Below, one piece after another: positions 1 to 12,125 of a DNA stretch of 64,000 nucleotides; positions within the stretch are counted from its first letter, which is position 1, and every line of letters begins with the position of its first letter. The notes under the pieces were generated by a model. That model was not told where the DNA came from, did not search any database, and worked only from the letters and a program-made list of their open reading frames with translations. The stretch lies in assembly GCF_032884065.1 (NCBI RefSeq), contig NC_088863.1:46955797-47019796 (forward strand). The letters run 5' to 3'. A program made the position numbers and the translations under genes. Source of the stretch: Artemia franciscana. Its lineage: Eukaryota > Arthropoda > Branchiopoda > Anostraca > Artemiidae.

Positions 1-300
1 CATAAAGAGCGAGGTATTTAGGAGGAGATAAATACCTTGCTCTTTATGCTAAAGTATTTTTAGTAATTTCAACTATTTATTCTACGGCCTTTCTGATTCA
101 GGGGTCATTCTTAAAGAATTGGGAGAAAAGTTAAGATTTAGTGTAAAGAGCGAGGTATTAACGAGGGTTCAAACCCCCTCATATACAAAATAAAAATATA
201 AGGTTATGAAAGTTTGTTACGTAAGTTAATTCTTAAGTTACGTATATTTTTTACTAATAAAAACGTTCGTTAAAAATTAAAAGTTCTAGTAGCCTTTTTA
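1..300 (+). repeat. Interspersed repeat module A
   Basis: This block recurs in the same orientation at 24640-24888 and inverted at 27091-27345. All copies share 'gctaaagtatttttagtaat', a 'ttctacgg' stretch, 'aagatttagtgtaaagag' and an inner 'agttacgta...ttttactaataaaa' end. Copies differ by scattered substitutions. A short fragment of the same type is at 11268-11310. It is non-coding. The window begins inside it. Confidence 0.75.
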
Positions 301-481
301 AGTAACCGAAAAATTGGAGGGCAACTAGGCCTCCTTCTCCACCCCTTATTTCTCAAAATCGTCTGATCAAAACTAAGAGAAAACCATTTAGCCAAAAAAG
401 AATTAATATACAAATTTCATTTTAATAATTTATGTGCAGAGAGCCAAAACCAAACATGCATTAATTCAAAAACGTTCAGAA
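300..481 (-). repeat. Interspersed repeat module C
   Basis: Inverted copy of the segment that follows the hairpins at 1985-2200 and 26875-27080: 'ggcaactagg', 'gtctgatcaaaac', 'gagagccaaaa' and 'catgcattaattcaaaa' are all shared. It abuts the hairpin at 482, so modules C and B travel together. Non-coding. Confidence 0.7.
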
Positions 482-780
482 ATTAAATAAAAAAACTGAT
501 TTTTTTAGCTGAAAGTAAGGAGCGACATTAAAACTTAAAACGAACAGAAATTACTCCGTATATGAAATGGGTTGTCCCCTCTGCAATCCCTCGCTCTTTA
601 CGCTAAAGTTTGACTCTTTGCCACAATTCTACTTTTTAAAACAATTAAAAGCTTTAGCGTAAAGAGTGAGGGATTGCAGAGGGGACAACCCATTCCATAT
701 ACGGAGTAATTTCTGTTCGTCTTAAGTTTTAATGTCGCTCCTTACTTTCAGCTAAAAAAATCAGTTTTTTTTTATTTAAT
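482..780. repeat. Long near-perfect hairpin (module B, copy 1)
   Basis: The arms (about 484-625 and 648-780) are reverse complements over about 130 bp with few mismatches. The loop is 'ccacaattctac...aattaa'. The arm reads from 'aaaaaactga' through 'aaggagcgacattaaaact' and 'ccctcgctctttacgct' to the loop. It looks like a non-autonomous foldback element (MITE-like). No coding capacity and no clear target duplication were seen. Confidence 0.85.
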
Positions 781-1199
781 AACAGAAATAGTCCAACAAA
801 AGCAAAATTTTTCCTCTTGAAACAAAACACGATACTTGTAAACAACGTCATTCATACTCGAGAAGTGAAATTAGGTTTATCCTAATGAAATATAAGATAT
901 GAGGGAATAAAAAGACAAAAACCGACAACACAGAATGTAACCAGAGCTAAAACTCAAATTAAAAGAATTCACAACTTAAAAGTTTCCTTTAAAAGAAAAA
1001 ATATTTTTCTCAAGGAAATATTCATAGGATATCTTTAGAACAAGACCAAAATTGAAGAATTTCGTATCAAGAATTCTAAGAAGGTAACGTATTTTTTTTC
1101 TTTTTTCAAGTCACTCAAACACCAAATTAATAAAAATCGCAGCTTACATGTCATTTTTTGTGTAAAACCAGTGGCTAAATTTTCTGCTTCAAGAATTAG
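781..1199. other. Unassigned AT-rich stretch
   Basis: No reading frame, RNA gene or repeat shared with the rest of the window was recognised here. Confidence 0.5.
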
Positions 1200-1239
<40 letters not shown>

Positions 1240-1258
1240 GAGAGGGGGGGGGGAGTGA
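1200..1258. repeat. (GA)n microsatellite
   Basis: Pure 'ag' dinucleotides grade into a G-rich tail. Confidence 0.9.
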
Positions 1259-1721
1259 GTCATATTCACATTTTCACTTCGAAATGAAAATTTTTATTTA
1301 TTTTATGTTATTGTATTTTTTTATTTTTTTTAAATTAAATTAAATACGATCAAAGAATTAAACATAATAGAAAAATGTATTCATGACCGAAATACGCACT
1401 GACATATATTTTTATATTCAATTTTCTTGACATATTGAAGCAATTTATAAGTACATATTACTTTGGTACCTGTAATCTTGGTTGAACCAATGTATAAGCT
1501 TCGTTACAGACACTGCAATATATCGTATTGAGTAGATTGCGATCTTTAGTTGTTGCTTTTTTTTTTAATGTAATTCCTCGCAGAAACATTACTTTTATAG
1601 GATTTTGTCCTCCTTTAAGGCGATCAGCAATATTGTTTTGCTCTAGCCAAGGTTGGAGCAAGAATGCTCACTTAATTTTTCTCAAGAAGGATGGATTTAA
1701 GTTTTCATTAAATAACAAAAA

Positions 1722-1980
1722 CTAAGTTTTTTTTTAACTGAAAGTAAGGAGTGAGATTAAAACTTATAACAAACATAAATTATCCCGTGTATGAAAGAAC
1801 CTGTTCCCTCCTCAACGTTCCCGTCTTTACGCTAAAGCTTTGTATTGTCTTAGAAAGTAGAGTTGTGTAAAAGAGTCAAGCTTTAAAGTAAAGAGCGGGG
1901 CATTGAGGAGAGCGACTTTCATATACGGAATAATTTTTGTTCATTTTTAAGTTTAAAAAAACCTGTTTTTTTATTTATTT
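1722..1980. repeat. Hairpin element (module B, copy 2)
   Basis: Related to the hairpin at 482-780 but more diverged. The left arm contains 'aactgaaagtaaggagtgag' and the right arm 'gtaaagagcggggcattgag'. The arms pair from the (T)n tracts inward around a loop near 1850. It is followed by module C (1985-2200) in the usual order. Confidence 0.75.
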
Positions 1981-1984
1981 TCTG

Positions 1985-2280
1985 TAGGTATTTGAATTAT
2001 TGCACGTTTTGATTTTGGCTCACCGTACATAAATAATTAAAATAAAATTTGCATATCAATTTTACTGTTTTGACTAAATGGCATTGTCAAAGTTTTTATC
2101 AGACGATTTTGAGAAAAGGGGTTCGGGGGAGGGGGCCCAGCTGCCCTCCAGTTTTTCGGTTATTTAAAAAGGCAATTAGAACTTTTTTGAGGAGTGAAGA
2201 ACCAACTCATATTCTTAATTATTTCTAATCGTTTTGAGGTTTAATTTTGCTCCTTACTTTTAGTCGAAAAAAAAGTTTTT
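1985..2280 (+). repeat. Interspersed repeat module C plus partial hairpin end
   Basis: Shares 'gttttgattttggctc', 'gacgattttgagaaa' and 'ctgccctcca...aaaaaggcaa' with 26875-27080 and, inverted, with 300-481. The last 70 bp repeat a hairpin tail ('gctccttactttta'). Confidence 0.65.
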
Positions 2281-2284
2281 TTAA

Positions 2285-3015
2285 ATAAGGACAGAAAACC
2301 CAGGCCCCTCTTCCTGGAAATTTCTTCCCCATGATAAATTCTTCCATGGAAGGATCCTCCCAAAGAAACCCCTCCCTCACACCCCCCACACCACCAGAAA
2401 AAATCCCCCTAAAACATCTGTATAGGTCCCAATAACCAATACTATATGAACAATGGGCGAAGTTCATAATTTGCAGCCATTCCCCCGAAGAGTCAAGAGG
2501 ATTATGTCGTCCTAAAAGATATAGTTATTACATTTTCGTCTATGCTGAACAAAAAGCCTATCTCAAAATTTTGATCCGGTAATTTTTTGAAAAATTAGCG
2601 TGTGAGGGGGTAATACATTTTTTATTTCCGTTAGAAAGAGCCCTCTTGCGACATTCTAGGACCACTAGATGGATACGATCACCCCTGGGAGCAAAACAAA
2701 AAAAAAGCGCATCCATGATCTTTCTTCTGATAGAAAATACAAAATTCCACATCTTTGCAGATAAGAGCTTGAAAACTCCACAGTAGGGTTCTCTAGGATA
2801 TTGAATCTGATAGTGTGATTTTCATTAAAATTTCATAGCTTTTAGGGAGTGTTTCTCCTCTTTTTTTGAAAATAAGGCAAATTTTTTTAAGGCTCGTAAC
2901 TTTTGATGGGTAAGACTAAACTTGATGAAATTCATCTGTAGGAAAGTGGAAGAACCATATCAGCTCTTGACCAATACTGCCTTGCTAACATAGCCTCCAA
3001 AAGATAATTGCTCCA
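2285..3015 (-). repeat. Interspersed repeat module D
   Basis: About 700-bp repeat also seen at 4590-5390 (opposite orientation), 6840-7500 and the foldback arms 24162-24540 and 27420-27810. Shared landmarks are a C-rich 'ctcccaa..acccctccc' stretch, 'gtcgtcc', 'gatacgatcacccctggg', 'ccacagtagggttct' and 'aaggctcgtaacttttgat'. The short frames inside it are not genes. Confidence 0.7.
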
Positions 3016-3030
3016 TTAAATCAAAGGTGT

Positions 3031-3185
3031 GGGAGAGTGTATTCATGGAATGACATTAAATTTGTCACAAGAGTAAAAAAAAAAAATAGGTTTAGGTTTT
3101 TCTCCCGCGGGAGGGTGTATTCATGGAATGACATTAAATTTGTCACAAGAGTAAAAAAAAAAATAGGTTTAGGTTTTTCTCCCGC
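3031..3185 (+). repeat. 78-bp tandem duplication
   Basis: Units 3031-3108 and 3109-3185 are almost identical (both carry 'gtattcatggaatgacatta' and 'ataggtttaggtttttctcc'). They differ by an A/G near the start and the A-run length, so the duplication is recent. Confidence 0.9.
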
Positions 3186-3416
3186 TGGAAATTATCCCTT
3201 GTGGAAAATATCACCCCGTGCTGCTGGTTAGTCACAAAGAAAATTTGACTTATAAAAAAGGACCAGAACTCCTTAAACCGCCGGAATGGGGTTGTGTGTT
3301 TATTCTGTAGTTACGGAAAGAGGAATATGCCTCAGAGGATGGGTTTTGCTGCCAAGACATCCCAAGTCTCATTGATCCTTCACATACACACAAAATTAGT
3401 TTTGAAGGAGAGAAAT

Positions 3417-4320
<904 letters not shown>

Positions 4321-4324
4321 TCTA

Positions 4325-4415
4325 ATACGTATAAGAGGGGCGTTGTTCCCTCCTCAACACCTCGCTTTTACGCTAAAGTTTATAGNNNNNNNNNNAAACT
4401 TTTTTTTCTATTTAA
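4325..4415 (+). repeat. Truncated hairpin element interrupted by an assembly gap
   Basis: The left half is a module B arm ('ttgttccctcctcaacacct' and 'ttttacgctaaagttta'). It stops at ten Ns (4386-4395) and resumes in the (T)n outer end of a second arm, so most of the other arm is missing. Confidence 0.7.
4386..4395. other. Assembly gap (10 N)
   Basis: Ten consecutive N, located where the loop of a hairpin element is expected. Confidence 1.
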
Positions 4416-4589
4416 TCAACCAATAGGATGGGCACAGGTGTATCCTATTAAATAGGGAAACGTGTGCAAAATCTCAAAAACTCACAGATTAGGTCCATAC
4501 AGACGTACTTGCAGTTGAATTTGGAAGTTTAATCTTTGACTTGGCTATTTGTTTGAATTTGTTCTCCATTTTTGGCTCGGTCTATCCAT

Positions 4590-5390
4590 CAAACAGTTCG
4601 TGGTAACGAACTGTAGTAAGGAACGATCCGGCTCAATAGTAAACGAAACTTATAAAAAATGAAATTTTGACACCAATAGATACATCAAAAGAATTGGATT
4701 CTTATACTGATTTAAAATATATAAGTTTCATCACATTTAGTCTTACTTATCAAAAGTTACGAGCCTTAGAAAATTTGCCTTAATTTGGAAAATAGAAGGA
4801 AACACCCCCTAAAAGTCATAAAACCTCAACAAAATCACACCATCGCATTCAGCATATCAGAGAACCCTACTGTAGAATTTTCAAGCTCTTATCTACAAAA
4901 ATGTGGAATTTTCTATTTTTTGCAAGAAGACCGATCATGGGTGCGTGTTTTTTTTTGTTTGTTTTTTTCAGGGGTGATCGTATCGACCCAGTGGTCCTAG
5001 AATGTTGTGTGAGGTCTAATTCTAACGGAAATTAAAAGTTCTAGTGCCCTTTTTAAGTGACCAAAAATATAGGAGGGTACCTAGACCCCCTCCCACACTA
5101 ATTTTTTCCCCAAATTCAAATTCAACGGGTGAAGACTCTGAGATACCCATTTTGCTCAACATCTTCGAAAAACCTAATAATTATGTCTTTGGGGACGACT
5201 TACTCCCTCACAGTCCCCAGAGGAGGGGCTACAAGTTACAAACTTTGACCCGTGTTTACATATAGTAATTATTATTAGGAAGTGTACAGACGTTTTCAGG
5301 GGAATTTTTTCTTGGATAGGGAGGGGTTTGGGGGGGGGGTTACATGGGAGGATCTTATTTTTTAGTTTATCTCAATTTTTATTTTAGCTT
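4590..5390 (+). repeat. Interspersed repeat module D, fullest copy
   Basis: Runs from 'cagttcgtggtaacgaactg' (a small palindrome) through 'ttacgagcctt', 'gaaccctactgtag', 'ggggtgatcgtatcgaccca' and 'gttctagtgccctttttaag' to the G-rich tail near 5335. Opposite in orientation to 2285-3015. Non-coding. Confidence 0.75.
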
Positions 5391-5439
5391 CCTTTTAATT
5401 CAGTTTTTTCTATTTAATTTCTGATCGTTTTTTAGATAA

Positions 5440-6600
5440 TACAACAAAATCTAGCTACTCCTCCACTGAAAAATATCTCCACAAGGATTTATTCTCTAGA
5501 CAATTCAATCCTGGTGAAAATTTATCCTGGACCATTACCCTTAACATCTCCATGCGTAAAGTTGTGTAGGCAAAGAGAAAGCAAGACATAAGAAGAATTT
5601 TGTATCTTTTAATGAAAGCAGGACCCAGATATTAAGTTCAGCATTGAACTTGAAAATAACCGCAATTCATCCTTCCTAGATATTATCATTACAAAACAAG
5701 AAACTAGATTGGACTTGAGCATATATAGAAAGCCAACTCATGATAGATATCTGATGATATCTCTATAACCATCCTATAGACAAAAATTCTGTAGTCATTT
5801 CATGGTTGATAGAGCATTTCTGATGTATTCCTCTGATTTTGAGCTGAAGGCTGAACTTGAACATATAAAAGATGTTCTGATAAGTAATGGATATCCCCAA
5901 AAAGTCATTGAAAAGGTTATTTCCAGGAGAAAGATGAGTGGAAATACCAAGAGATCTGCTCCTAAGATTGAAGAAGATAAACCCTTTGTGTCATTACCTT
6001 ATATTAAGGGTATTACTGATATTTTAAGCTCCAAACTCGCTAAGCTTGGCTTGAAGGTGTTTTTTCCCTCTGGAAGGACTATCTCCTCCTTCTCGAACAA
6101 ATGCAAGAATAAGATTACTTTCCACCAGGGATATGTGAAATCCTTGCAGCTGTGGCGATACCTATATAGGTTGTACCGTGAGACCTCTACATCACCGATA
6201 AAAGGAACATGCCGATTCTATTAATATCTGCCTTAAATTGACAAAGCTAAAGGAGGAAGATAGTCTTTCTGCATTGGCCATCACATTTTTGAAAACCATT
6301 CTCACTCCATTAAGTTTGAGCAGGCCCAACCTGTTGCTATTGTCCCGCAACTCTTAAAGCAGAAAACCAGAGAAGCTTTGGAAATTGCTAAAAATAAACC
6401 AGCCATCAATAAAGACGATGGTGAGTTTCACATTAGCGAAATTTGGGAACCAATCACCCATAGACTGAAAACTCACAAAAAACTCCACCCCTCTCCTACA
6501 GGCCCAACCTCTGTAAGATCTACTAGGATAGCGGCCATCAATTCCTCTACCAAAATTCGGGCCATGGCACAACAATAAATCCAGGTTCGGCTCATTATTA
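5440..6600 (+). pseudogene. Penelope-like retroelement fragment (RT C-terminus, linker, GIY-YIG)
   Basis: Translations in shifting frames give the late Penelope-type RT segment: 'NRNSSFLDIII' and 'LSIYRKPTHDRYL' (about 5660-5755). An open linker follows at 5802-6224. A GIY-YIG endonuclease core is next, with 'SCGDTYIGCTVRPLHHR' and 'KEHADSI' on either side of a stop (6140-6225). The enzyme would copy element RNA and nick target DNA. The RT palm upstream is missing, so the copy is 5'-truncated, and several frameshifts and stops mark it as dead. It ends near an SP/TR-rich tail at 6480-6575. Confidence 0.75.
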
Positions 6601-6649
6601 GTGTTGTTCAGTGTTTTTAGTTTTATCTATTTAGTGATTTTACTTTCTG

Positions 6650-7410
6650 GCAAGAAATTTGAATTCAACCTGATAATGACAGGCACAGGTCCTGTCGAAA
6701 TTATCGTTAGAAAAATCAATCACCTTACATCCATAGCTTATTTAAGCTTGTTACCATCCATCATTATTATGTATAAGAGTCAGGTTGGTCTCAGAGAATA
6801 TATTAATATATCCAAAGGTATATTTATTTGGTCTTTCGACTATGCCGAACAAAATGGTTATCATAAAGTTTTGACCGGGTGATTGTGAGAAAAAAGGACG
6901 TGGGAGAGGGCCGGGTTGCCCTTCAATGTTTTGGTCATTTAAAAGGAGCACTAGAACTTTTAATTTTTGCTCAAATGAGCTCTTTTACGATTTTCTTGGA
7001 ACACTGGTCGGTACGATCACCCCTAGGCAAAACAAACAAAAAATACAAACAAATAAACACACATCCGTGATCATTCTTCTGGCAAAAATACAAAATTCTA
7101 CTTTTTTTTCAGATAGGTGCTTGAAACCTCTACAGTAGAGTTTTTTAAAATACTGAATCTGATGATGGGATTTTTATTAGGATTTTTTCGCTTTTTGGGG
7201 GGCTTTCCCCCCTTTTTTCAAAAAATCAAGTAAATTTTCTCAGGCTCCTAACCTTCCGCTGCTACGACTAAACATATTGAAACTTATGTATTTGAAATCA
7301 GCATAAAACTCAGATTCGTTTGTTATGTCTATTGGTATCAAAATTTCGTCTTTTAGAGTTCCGTCACTATTGAGCCGCGTTGCACCTTACTTTACGAAAC
7401 AGTTCAATTT

Positions 7411-7450
<40 letters not shown>

Positions 7451-7512
7451 AAATTCCGTTTTTAGAGTTACGGTTACTATTGAGCTGCGTTGCTCCTTAT
7501 TTAGTTATTTGC
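6650..7512 (-). repeat. Interspersed repeat module D with expanded (TA)n
   Basis: Inverted relative to 4590-5390; shares 'acgatcacccctagg' and 'ctacagtagag' with the other copies. A segment of about 65 bp ('atcaaaattt..gagtt', 'tattgagc.gcgttg') occurs on both sides of (TA)n at 7415-7449, i.e. at 7336-7410 and 7446-7510. Confidence 0.65.
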
Positions 7513-7620
7513 CGAACTGTTTGATTTAAAGCAAGTTGAAAGAGCAAAAGAGATTTGAATCACACTAGACAAATAAAGTCTCTTTATGTCTCTCGAACAA
7601 AGACAGATAATATACAAGCT
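7513..7620 (+). repeat. Left inverted repeat (about 105 bp) around a non-LTR element
   Basis: Reverse complement of 11154-11258 at roughly 80-85% by eye. Shared parts are 'gtttgatttaaagcaagtt', the inverse of 'attcaaaagccttttg', and 'gaacaaagacagataatata'. With its partner it brackets a 3.5-kb LINE-bearing interior. Confidence 0.75.
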
Positions 7621-7749
7621 TATGGGGCAAGTTTTTTTTCCAGTCAGTGTAGAACACGTTTGTGTAGTAATAAACAATGTTTAAGAGCTATTAAAATAAA
7701 TAAAAGCTAAGTAATAAATAAAAGCTATTGACTGGGCTATACCAAGCTG

Positions 7750-10700
7750 GGTGGTGAGTGGCGCATGATGGATCATAGTTTGTATGTTTTTTGAATTTGT
7801 CTGTCTCTAGTTTGGGTGACATCTCCTTCTTGGATGAGCGACTATTTAATCTTCAAAATAGCTCACTTGATGTTCTTAGTTTCATAAACAATTCAGTAGG
7901 TCAGTCTAATAATTCACCATCAAATCCCCATTTTTTAGGTGTTAGTAAGTATGTATCAGATTTAGATCGGGTATCCAAACGATGGTAGATTCTCTGTACT
8001 TATGCTTAATGTTCACGGTCTTTGTTCTTCGCTTGATGAGTTGAAAAAAATAGTGTGTAGTGGCCACCTGATTTTATTGGTCTTTGTGAGACTTTCCTTG
8101 ATTTGAAAAGCGAATCTCTATTGTATCTTTCTGGGTACAAGATGGAATATTTGAATCGAAGTAGGTTGGCTAAGGGTTTTTATGCTTCGGAATATCTTCC
8201 GGACTCTGATAGGCATGACCTGTCAAGAAATGAAAAAGGAATTTTCGAATCCATATTTATTGAGATTAAAACCGAAGTTAAAACTTTGATTGTTGGTAAT
8301 ATATACCGGTCTCCTAGTGGTTCTACTCCCTCTTTCCTTCAAAGTCTTGATGAGGTTTTGGAAATAATCCAACTTTATTCATGTAAACTAGTCTTTATAG
8401 GTGACTTCAACCTTAATTTATGTGACCGGAGGTCATTCTCGTCCTTATATTTTCTTTCAACAATGCTCGCTTGTGGCTCATTACCTTCTGCATGCATTCC
8501 AACCCGCATAACTAACACTACCGCTTCTTTCCTTGATCATATTTTTTCATCTTTGACCTTGGTGCAAAATTCTGTTTTGAAGAGTGATATCTCATACCAT
8601 TTTCCTGTTTTTTCCAAGCATGATTTTTCCATTTCGCTGCCTAGGAGGAGTCAAGGAGCTGGTTTTTCCTCTTTAGAATATAATGATCAGTGTTTGCATA
8701 TTCTTAGGTCGCGGTTGGCGGTTCGTTCGTAGAGTATGTTTGAAAATGGATCTGACATATATTCTTTGTTTAATTTGTTTTATGATTCTTTGAAAGAAGT
8801 TACCTTGGATACATGTGATGCACCCGAGTCGAATCCGGCATTGAAAAGAACAGCCCCTTTGAATCCTTGGATGACTCCTGGACTCCTTAAAAGTTGGAGG
8901 AAGAAAAATATTCTTTGGAAGGCTTACATGTCCTCTAAGCCATTTTTGCGTGATTCTCGGCTTCGAATTTTCAAAGAATATAGAAGAGTTTACAATGCGC
9001 TTTGCCGAAAGGCTAAATCGTTATTATATTATAGAAAATTCTCTGCGTGCGGAAAAGACATTAGAAAGACATGGCAAGTAATCAATTTTGTTATCAGGCC
9101 ATTTTTTCTGTCCCTTCAAGTGTTGTGATTGACGGAAAAAATGTAGAGGGTGACCTAAAAGTTCAAGATGCGGTTTACTTCCGGTTTTGCTAATATCGGC
9201 AAAACTACAGCCTCTTCTGTAAGTCCTTCTGCTTCTCTACTTGATTTTAAGTCTTACCTTGGACCACCTTGTCCTAAATCAATGGCATTGGAACCTGTCT
9301 CTGCAGCTGAAATAGCCAGAATTGTCAACGGTTTGAAGAGTTTTTCATCCTGTGGCCCAGACCATATTCCGAATAAGGTTGTTAAGTTCATTCTTCTTGT
9401 CAATGTGTTTGCCCTCACGAGACTTGTCAATCTTTCTTTTGAAAAAGATGTCTTCCCAAGTGCACTAAAGCGTGCTCGTGTTATTATTCTTTTTAACGGT
9501 GGATTAAGGAATGATCCTGCAAATTATCGTCCCATATCTCTTTTATCAGTGTTTAGTAAAATTTTTGAAAAAGCTATAATTTCTTCATTTTCTGAATTCT
9601 AAACACTTTTTTATGATTTTCAGTTTTTTTAGGGCGAAGCACTCAGCTGAGCATGCATGTGCAATTTTCTTGATTTATTTAAATTCAGCTGTTGACACTG
9701 GTTTGATACCTGCTATTCCTTTTATTGATCTTCGAAAGGCATTTGACTCAAAAACCCACAAGATTCTTCTTTTGAAACTGTCCCATATTGGTATAAGAGA
9801 GTATACTTATTCTTGGTTTCTGTCATATTTATCTGGTCGAGTCATCTCGGTTGATCCGCACTTTTCTAACCCTTCTGGAATAGAGTTTGGCGATCCACAA
9901 GGATCTGTCATGGGACCTATACTCTTTTTAATCTATGTCAATGACCTTATAAAATTTAAAACCTACTATTTGCTGTCGTCTTTGTCAAACAGTATCCGTC
10001 ACTAATTGTGACAGTAGTTTATCCTTACTGGATACACTTATTGCTTTTGCTGATGATAGTACTCTTGGCACAACTGGTAGAACTGAGTATTATCTTTGTT
10101 CAAGGATGATAGTCCTTTTTGAAAGAGTTGTCCAGTGGTTTTCTTTAAATTATCTTGCCTTAAATGTTGGAAAGTCATGTTTTCTCATTTTTTCAAGAGT
10201 CTCAAAGGCTTGCCCTGACTTAAATAAAATAAAAGCATCAGGAGGTTCTCTAAGTAGACCTAAGGATCGTTAAGTTCAATTCCTAGGCATCTTGCTTGCC
10301 TAAAATATTTCCTTCAAGCATCCTATTGATCTTATTAAAATGAAAGTCTCCAGGAGTCTCAGAATCCTTAGGAGGTCCAAATACACATTTTCAGGGTCGA
10401 TTCTTAGAATCTTGTTCTGCAGGCTAGTTCATTCTTATGTGTCATATTGTTCTGTTATTTGGATGTCAACTTTTCCTTCGTCTCTAAAGCCACTTTCAAA
10501 ACTATGATATAGCAATGACCTTATTCAGGAAACTAACCGATCTTAACTTAAACCCTTGCTTCTCTCTATTTTCTTTCTTGTTCTTCTTTCATTTCTTACA
10601 GTTGCATGGCCATCTTCCTGCTGTCGTATGAAATGACATATCTTTTGTTTCTGATCAATCGACTTACCATCTCCATACTTCCAACAATTCATTGGTTCTT

Positions 10701-11090
10701 CACACTCCATCAGCGAGGTCTGACTTCAACCCTCTGACAGCTTGCAATAGGATCTGGAACACGCTCCCAGAGTTCATACCTAGCTGCCACTCGTTTGGTA
10801 CGTTCAAAAATTATGTTAGAGATTTTCTTTCTAGTAAATATTTTTTTTGTTATTATTCTGGTTTCTTTTTGAGTTGATGTCTCTGGATTGAGTTGGATAT
10901 TTAATCGAGTTGCTGAAATTATGTGCTACCACCTGCCTACCTTGTCATTTTTGGAGATTATTAGGGTGAGTGAGTCAATTTTTTTTAGATTTTGTTTATA
11001 TTTTTTTTGTGTGGGTATTTTTTTTCTCCCATTTCTTTCCCGGCCATGGAGCCTTACGGGGGAGATTGTCTTGAAGTAATTTTTTGCTTA
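7750..11090 (+). pseudogene. Non-LTR retrotransposon, AP-endonuclease plus RT (Jockey/CR1-type)
   Basis: Frames 7791-7988, 8103-8732, 8736-9128, 9168-9602, 9613-10005 and 10692-10877 are pieces of one ORF2-like gene. The AP-endonuclease domain shows 'IVGNIYRSPSGS', 'FIGDFNLNL' and 'PTRITNTTASFLDHIF' (8280-8550). RT shows 'NPWMTPGLLKSWRKKN', 'SCGPDHIPNKVV', 'NYRPISLLSVFSKIFEKAI', 'FIDLRKAFDS', 'GDPQGSVMGPILFLIYVNDL' and the catalytic 'FADDSTL' (near 10040). The C-terminal tail has 'IWNTLPEFIPSCHSFGTFK'. No ORF1 was found upstream. Stops and frameshifts inactivate it, though the domains are well preserved. Confidence 0.85.
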
Positions 11091-11153
11091 GAAAATATAT
11101 TGTTAAATAAAGAACTCAGAGCTCAGTACTAAAAATTAAATTTGCTCTATAAC

Positions 11154-11258
11154 CTTGTATATTATCTGTCTTTGTTCGACAGAGAAACATAGATTTTGTT
11201 TGTTTAGTACGATTCAAAAGCCTTTTGATCTTTAAACTTGCTTAAAATCAAATAGTTC
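11154..11258 (-). repeat. Right inverted repeat partner
   Basis: Pairs with 7513-7620. Its outer side joins a fragment of module A (11268-11310) and its inner side the AT-rich tail of the LINE. Confidence 0.75.
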
Positions 11259-11439
11259 GTGGTCACACTTCTAGGTATTAACGAGGGAGACAACTCCCTC
11301 ATATAAGTAATAATCTTATATATAATTCCATATATAAAATATTATTCTAGCGGGTAAATAGTAATATTTTTACTAAATGGTAAATAGTAATAATTATTTT
11401 TAACGACAAGTGCGAAAAAACATGGTTAGTATCAATTGC

Positions 11440-11660
11440 AAATATGTGGTTAGAAGATAGGCCGCAGCAAGAATTACAAACGACAGCGAGAAAGGGAGTA
11501 TCAGAACGTGTCAAAAATGGGGTAAGAACAAAGAATTGTGCTGTTAGAAGACAAGCTACAGCTAAAATCAGAACAAGTCCAAACGAAAGCGAAGAATAAA
11601 GAAATATTACGTTAGAAGAACAACGTCATCACAATCTTTGACGCGAGCAAAATGTGACGC
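11440..11660 (+). pseudogene. Arg/Glu-rich degenerate coding stretch, possibly Helitron-derived
   Basis: Frame-shifted translations give charged text such as 'KAKNKEILRLEEQRHHNL' and 'RLED' fragments. This resembles the basic R-L-E repeats found at the start of some Helitron Rep/helicase proteins. No Rep or helicase motif is visible, so the assignment is weak. Confidence 0.25.
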
Positions 11661-12125
11661 AAAACCCATTACAATCCTACAGATATGTCATAAAATAAGC
11701 AACTACTGATGACAAGTCATCCTAATGACAAGTCATTGGGACTCATCAACGTTATATTCGCTGAGGAATCCTCCTCTGGAATATGTAATATTTATTTGTA
11801 TGAAGTATATAATATATATATAATATATGTTATATGGGATATATAAAACCTATTACAATCCTACGAAGATGTTACAAACTATGCAACTGCTAATTACACT
11901 TCACCTCAATAACAAGTCATTGGGACTCTTAAACGTTAAATTTCCTGGGGAACCCTCCGCTGGGATAAATAAAATATATTTATATATAGAATATATAAAA
12001 CTCATTACAATCCTACAAAGATGCTATAAACCACGCAAATGCTGATGACAAGTCATCCCAATGACAAGTCGTTGAATCCTTCAACGTTATATTCCCTAGG
12101 GAGCCCTTCGCTATAACATATAATT
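11661..12125 (+). repeat. Three-unit tandem repeat (about 150-184 bp)
   Basis: Units start at 11661, 11845 and 11997 with 'aaaac..attacaatcctac', continue through 'gatgacaagtcat' and 'cattgggactc..aacgtta', and end with an AT-rich tail. Units 1 and 2 keep parallel short translations ('SLGLINV' and 'SLGLLNV'), suggesting an origin in coding DNA. Confidence 0.8.

Noticed and set aside
160-182. tRNA-like T-loop 'gggttcaaacccc'
   Set aside because: It belongs to repeat module A, which recurs without any acceptor, D or anticodon stem; no cloverleaf can be drawn.
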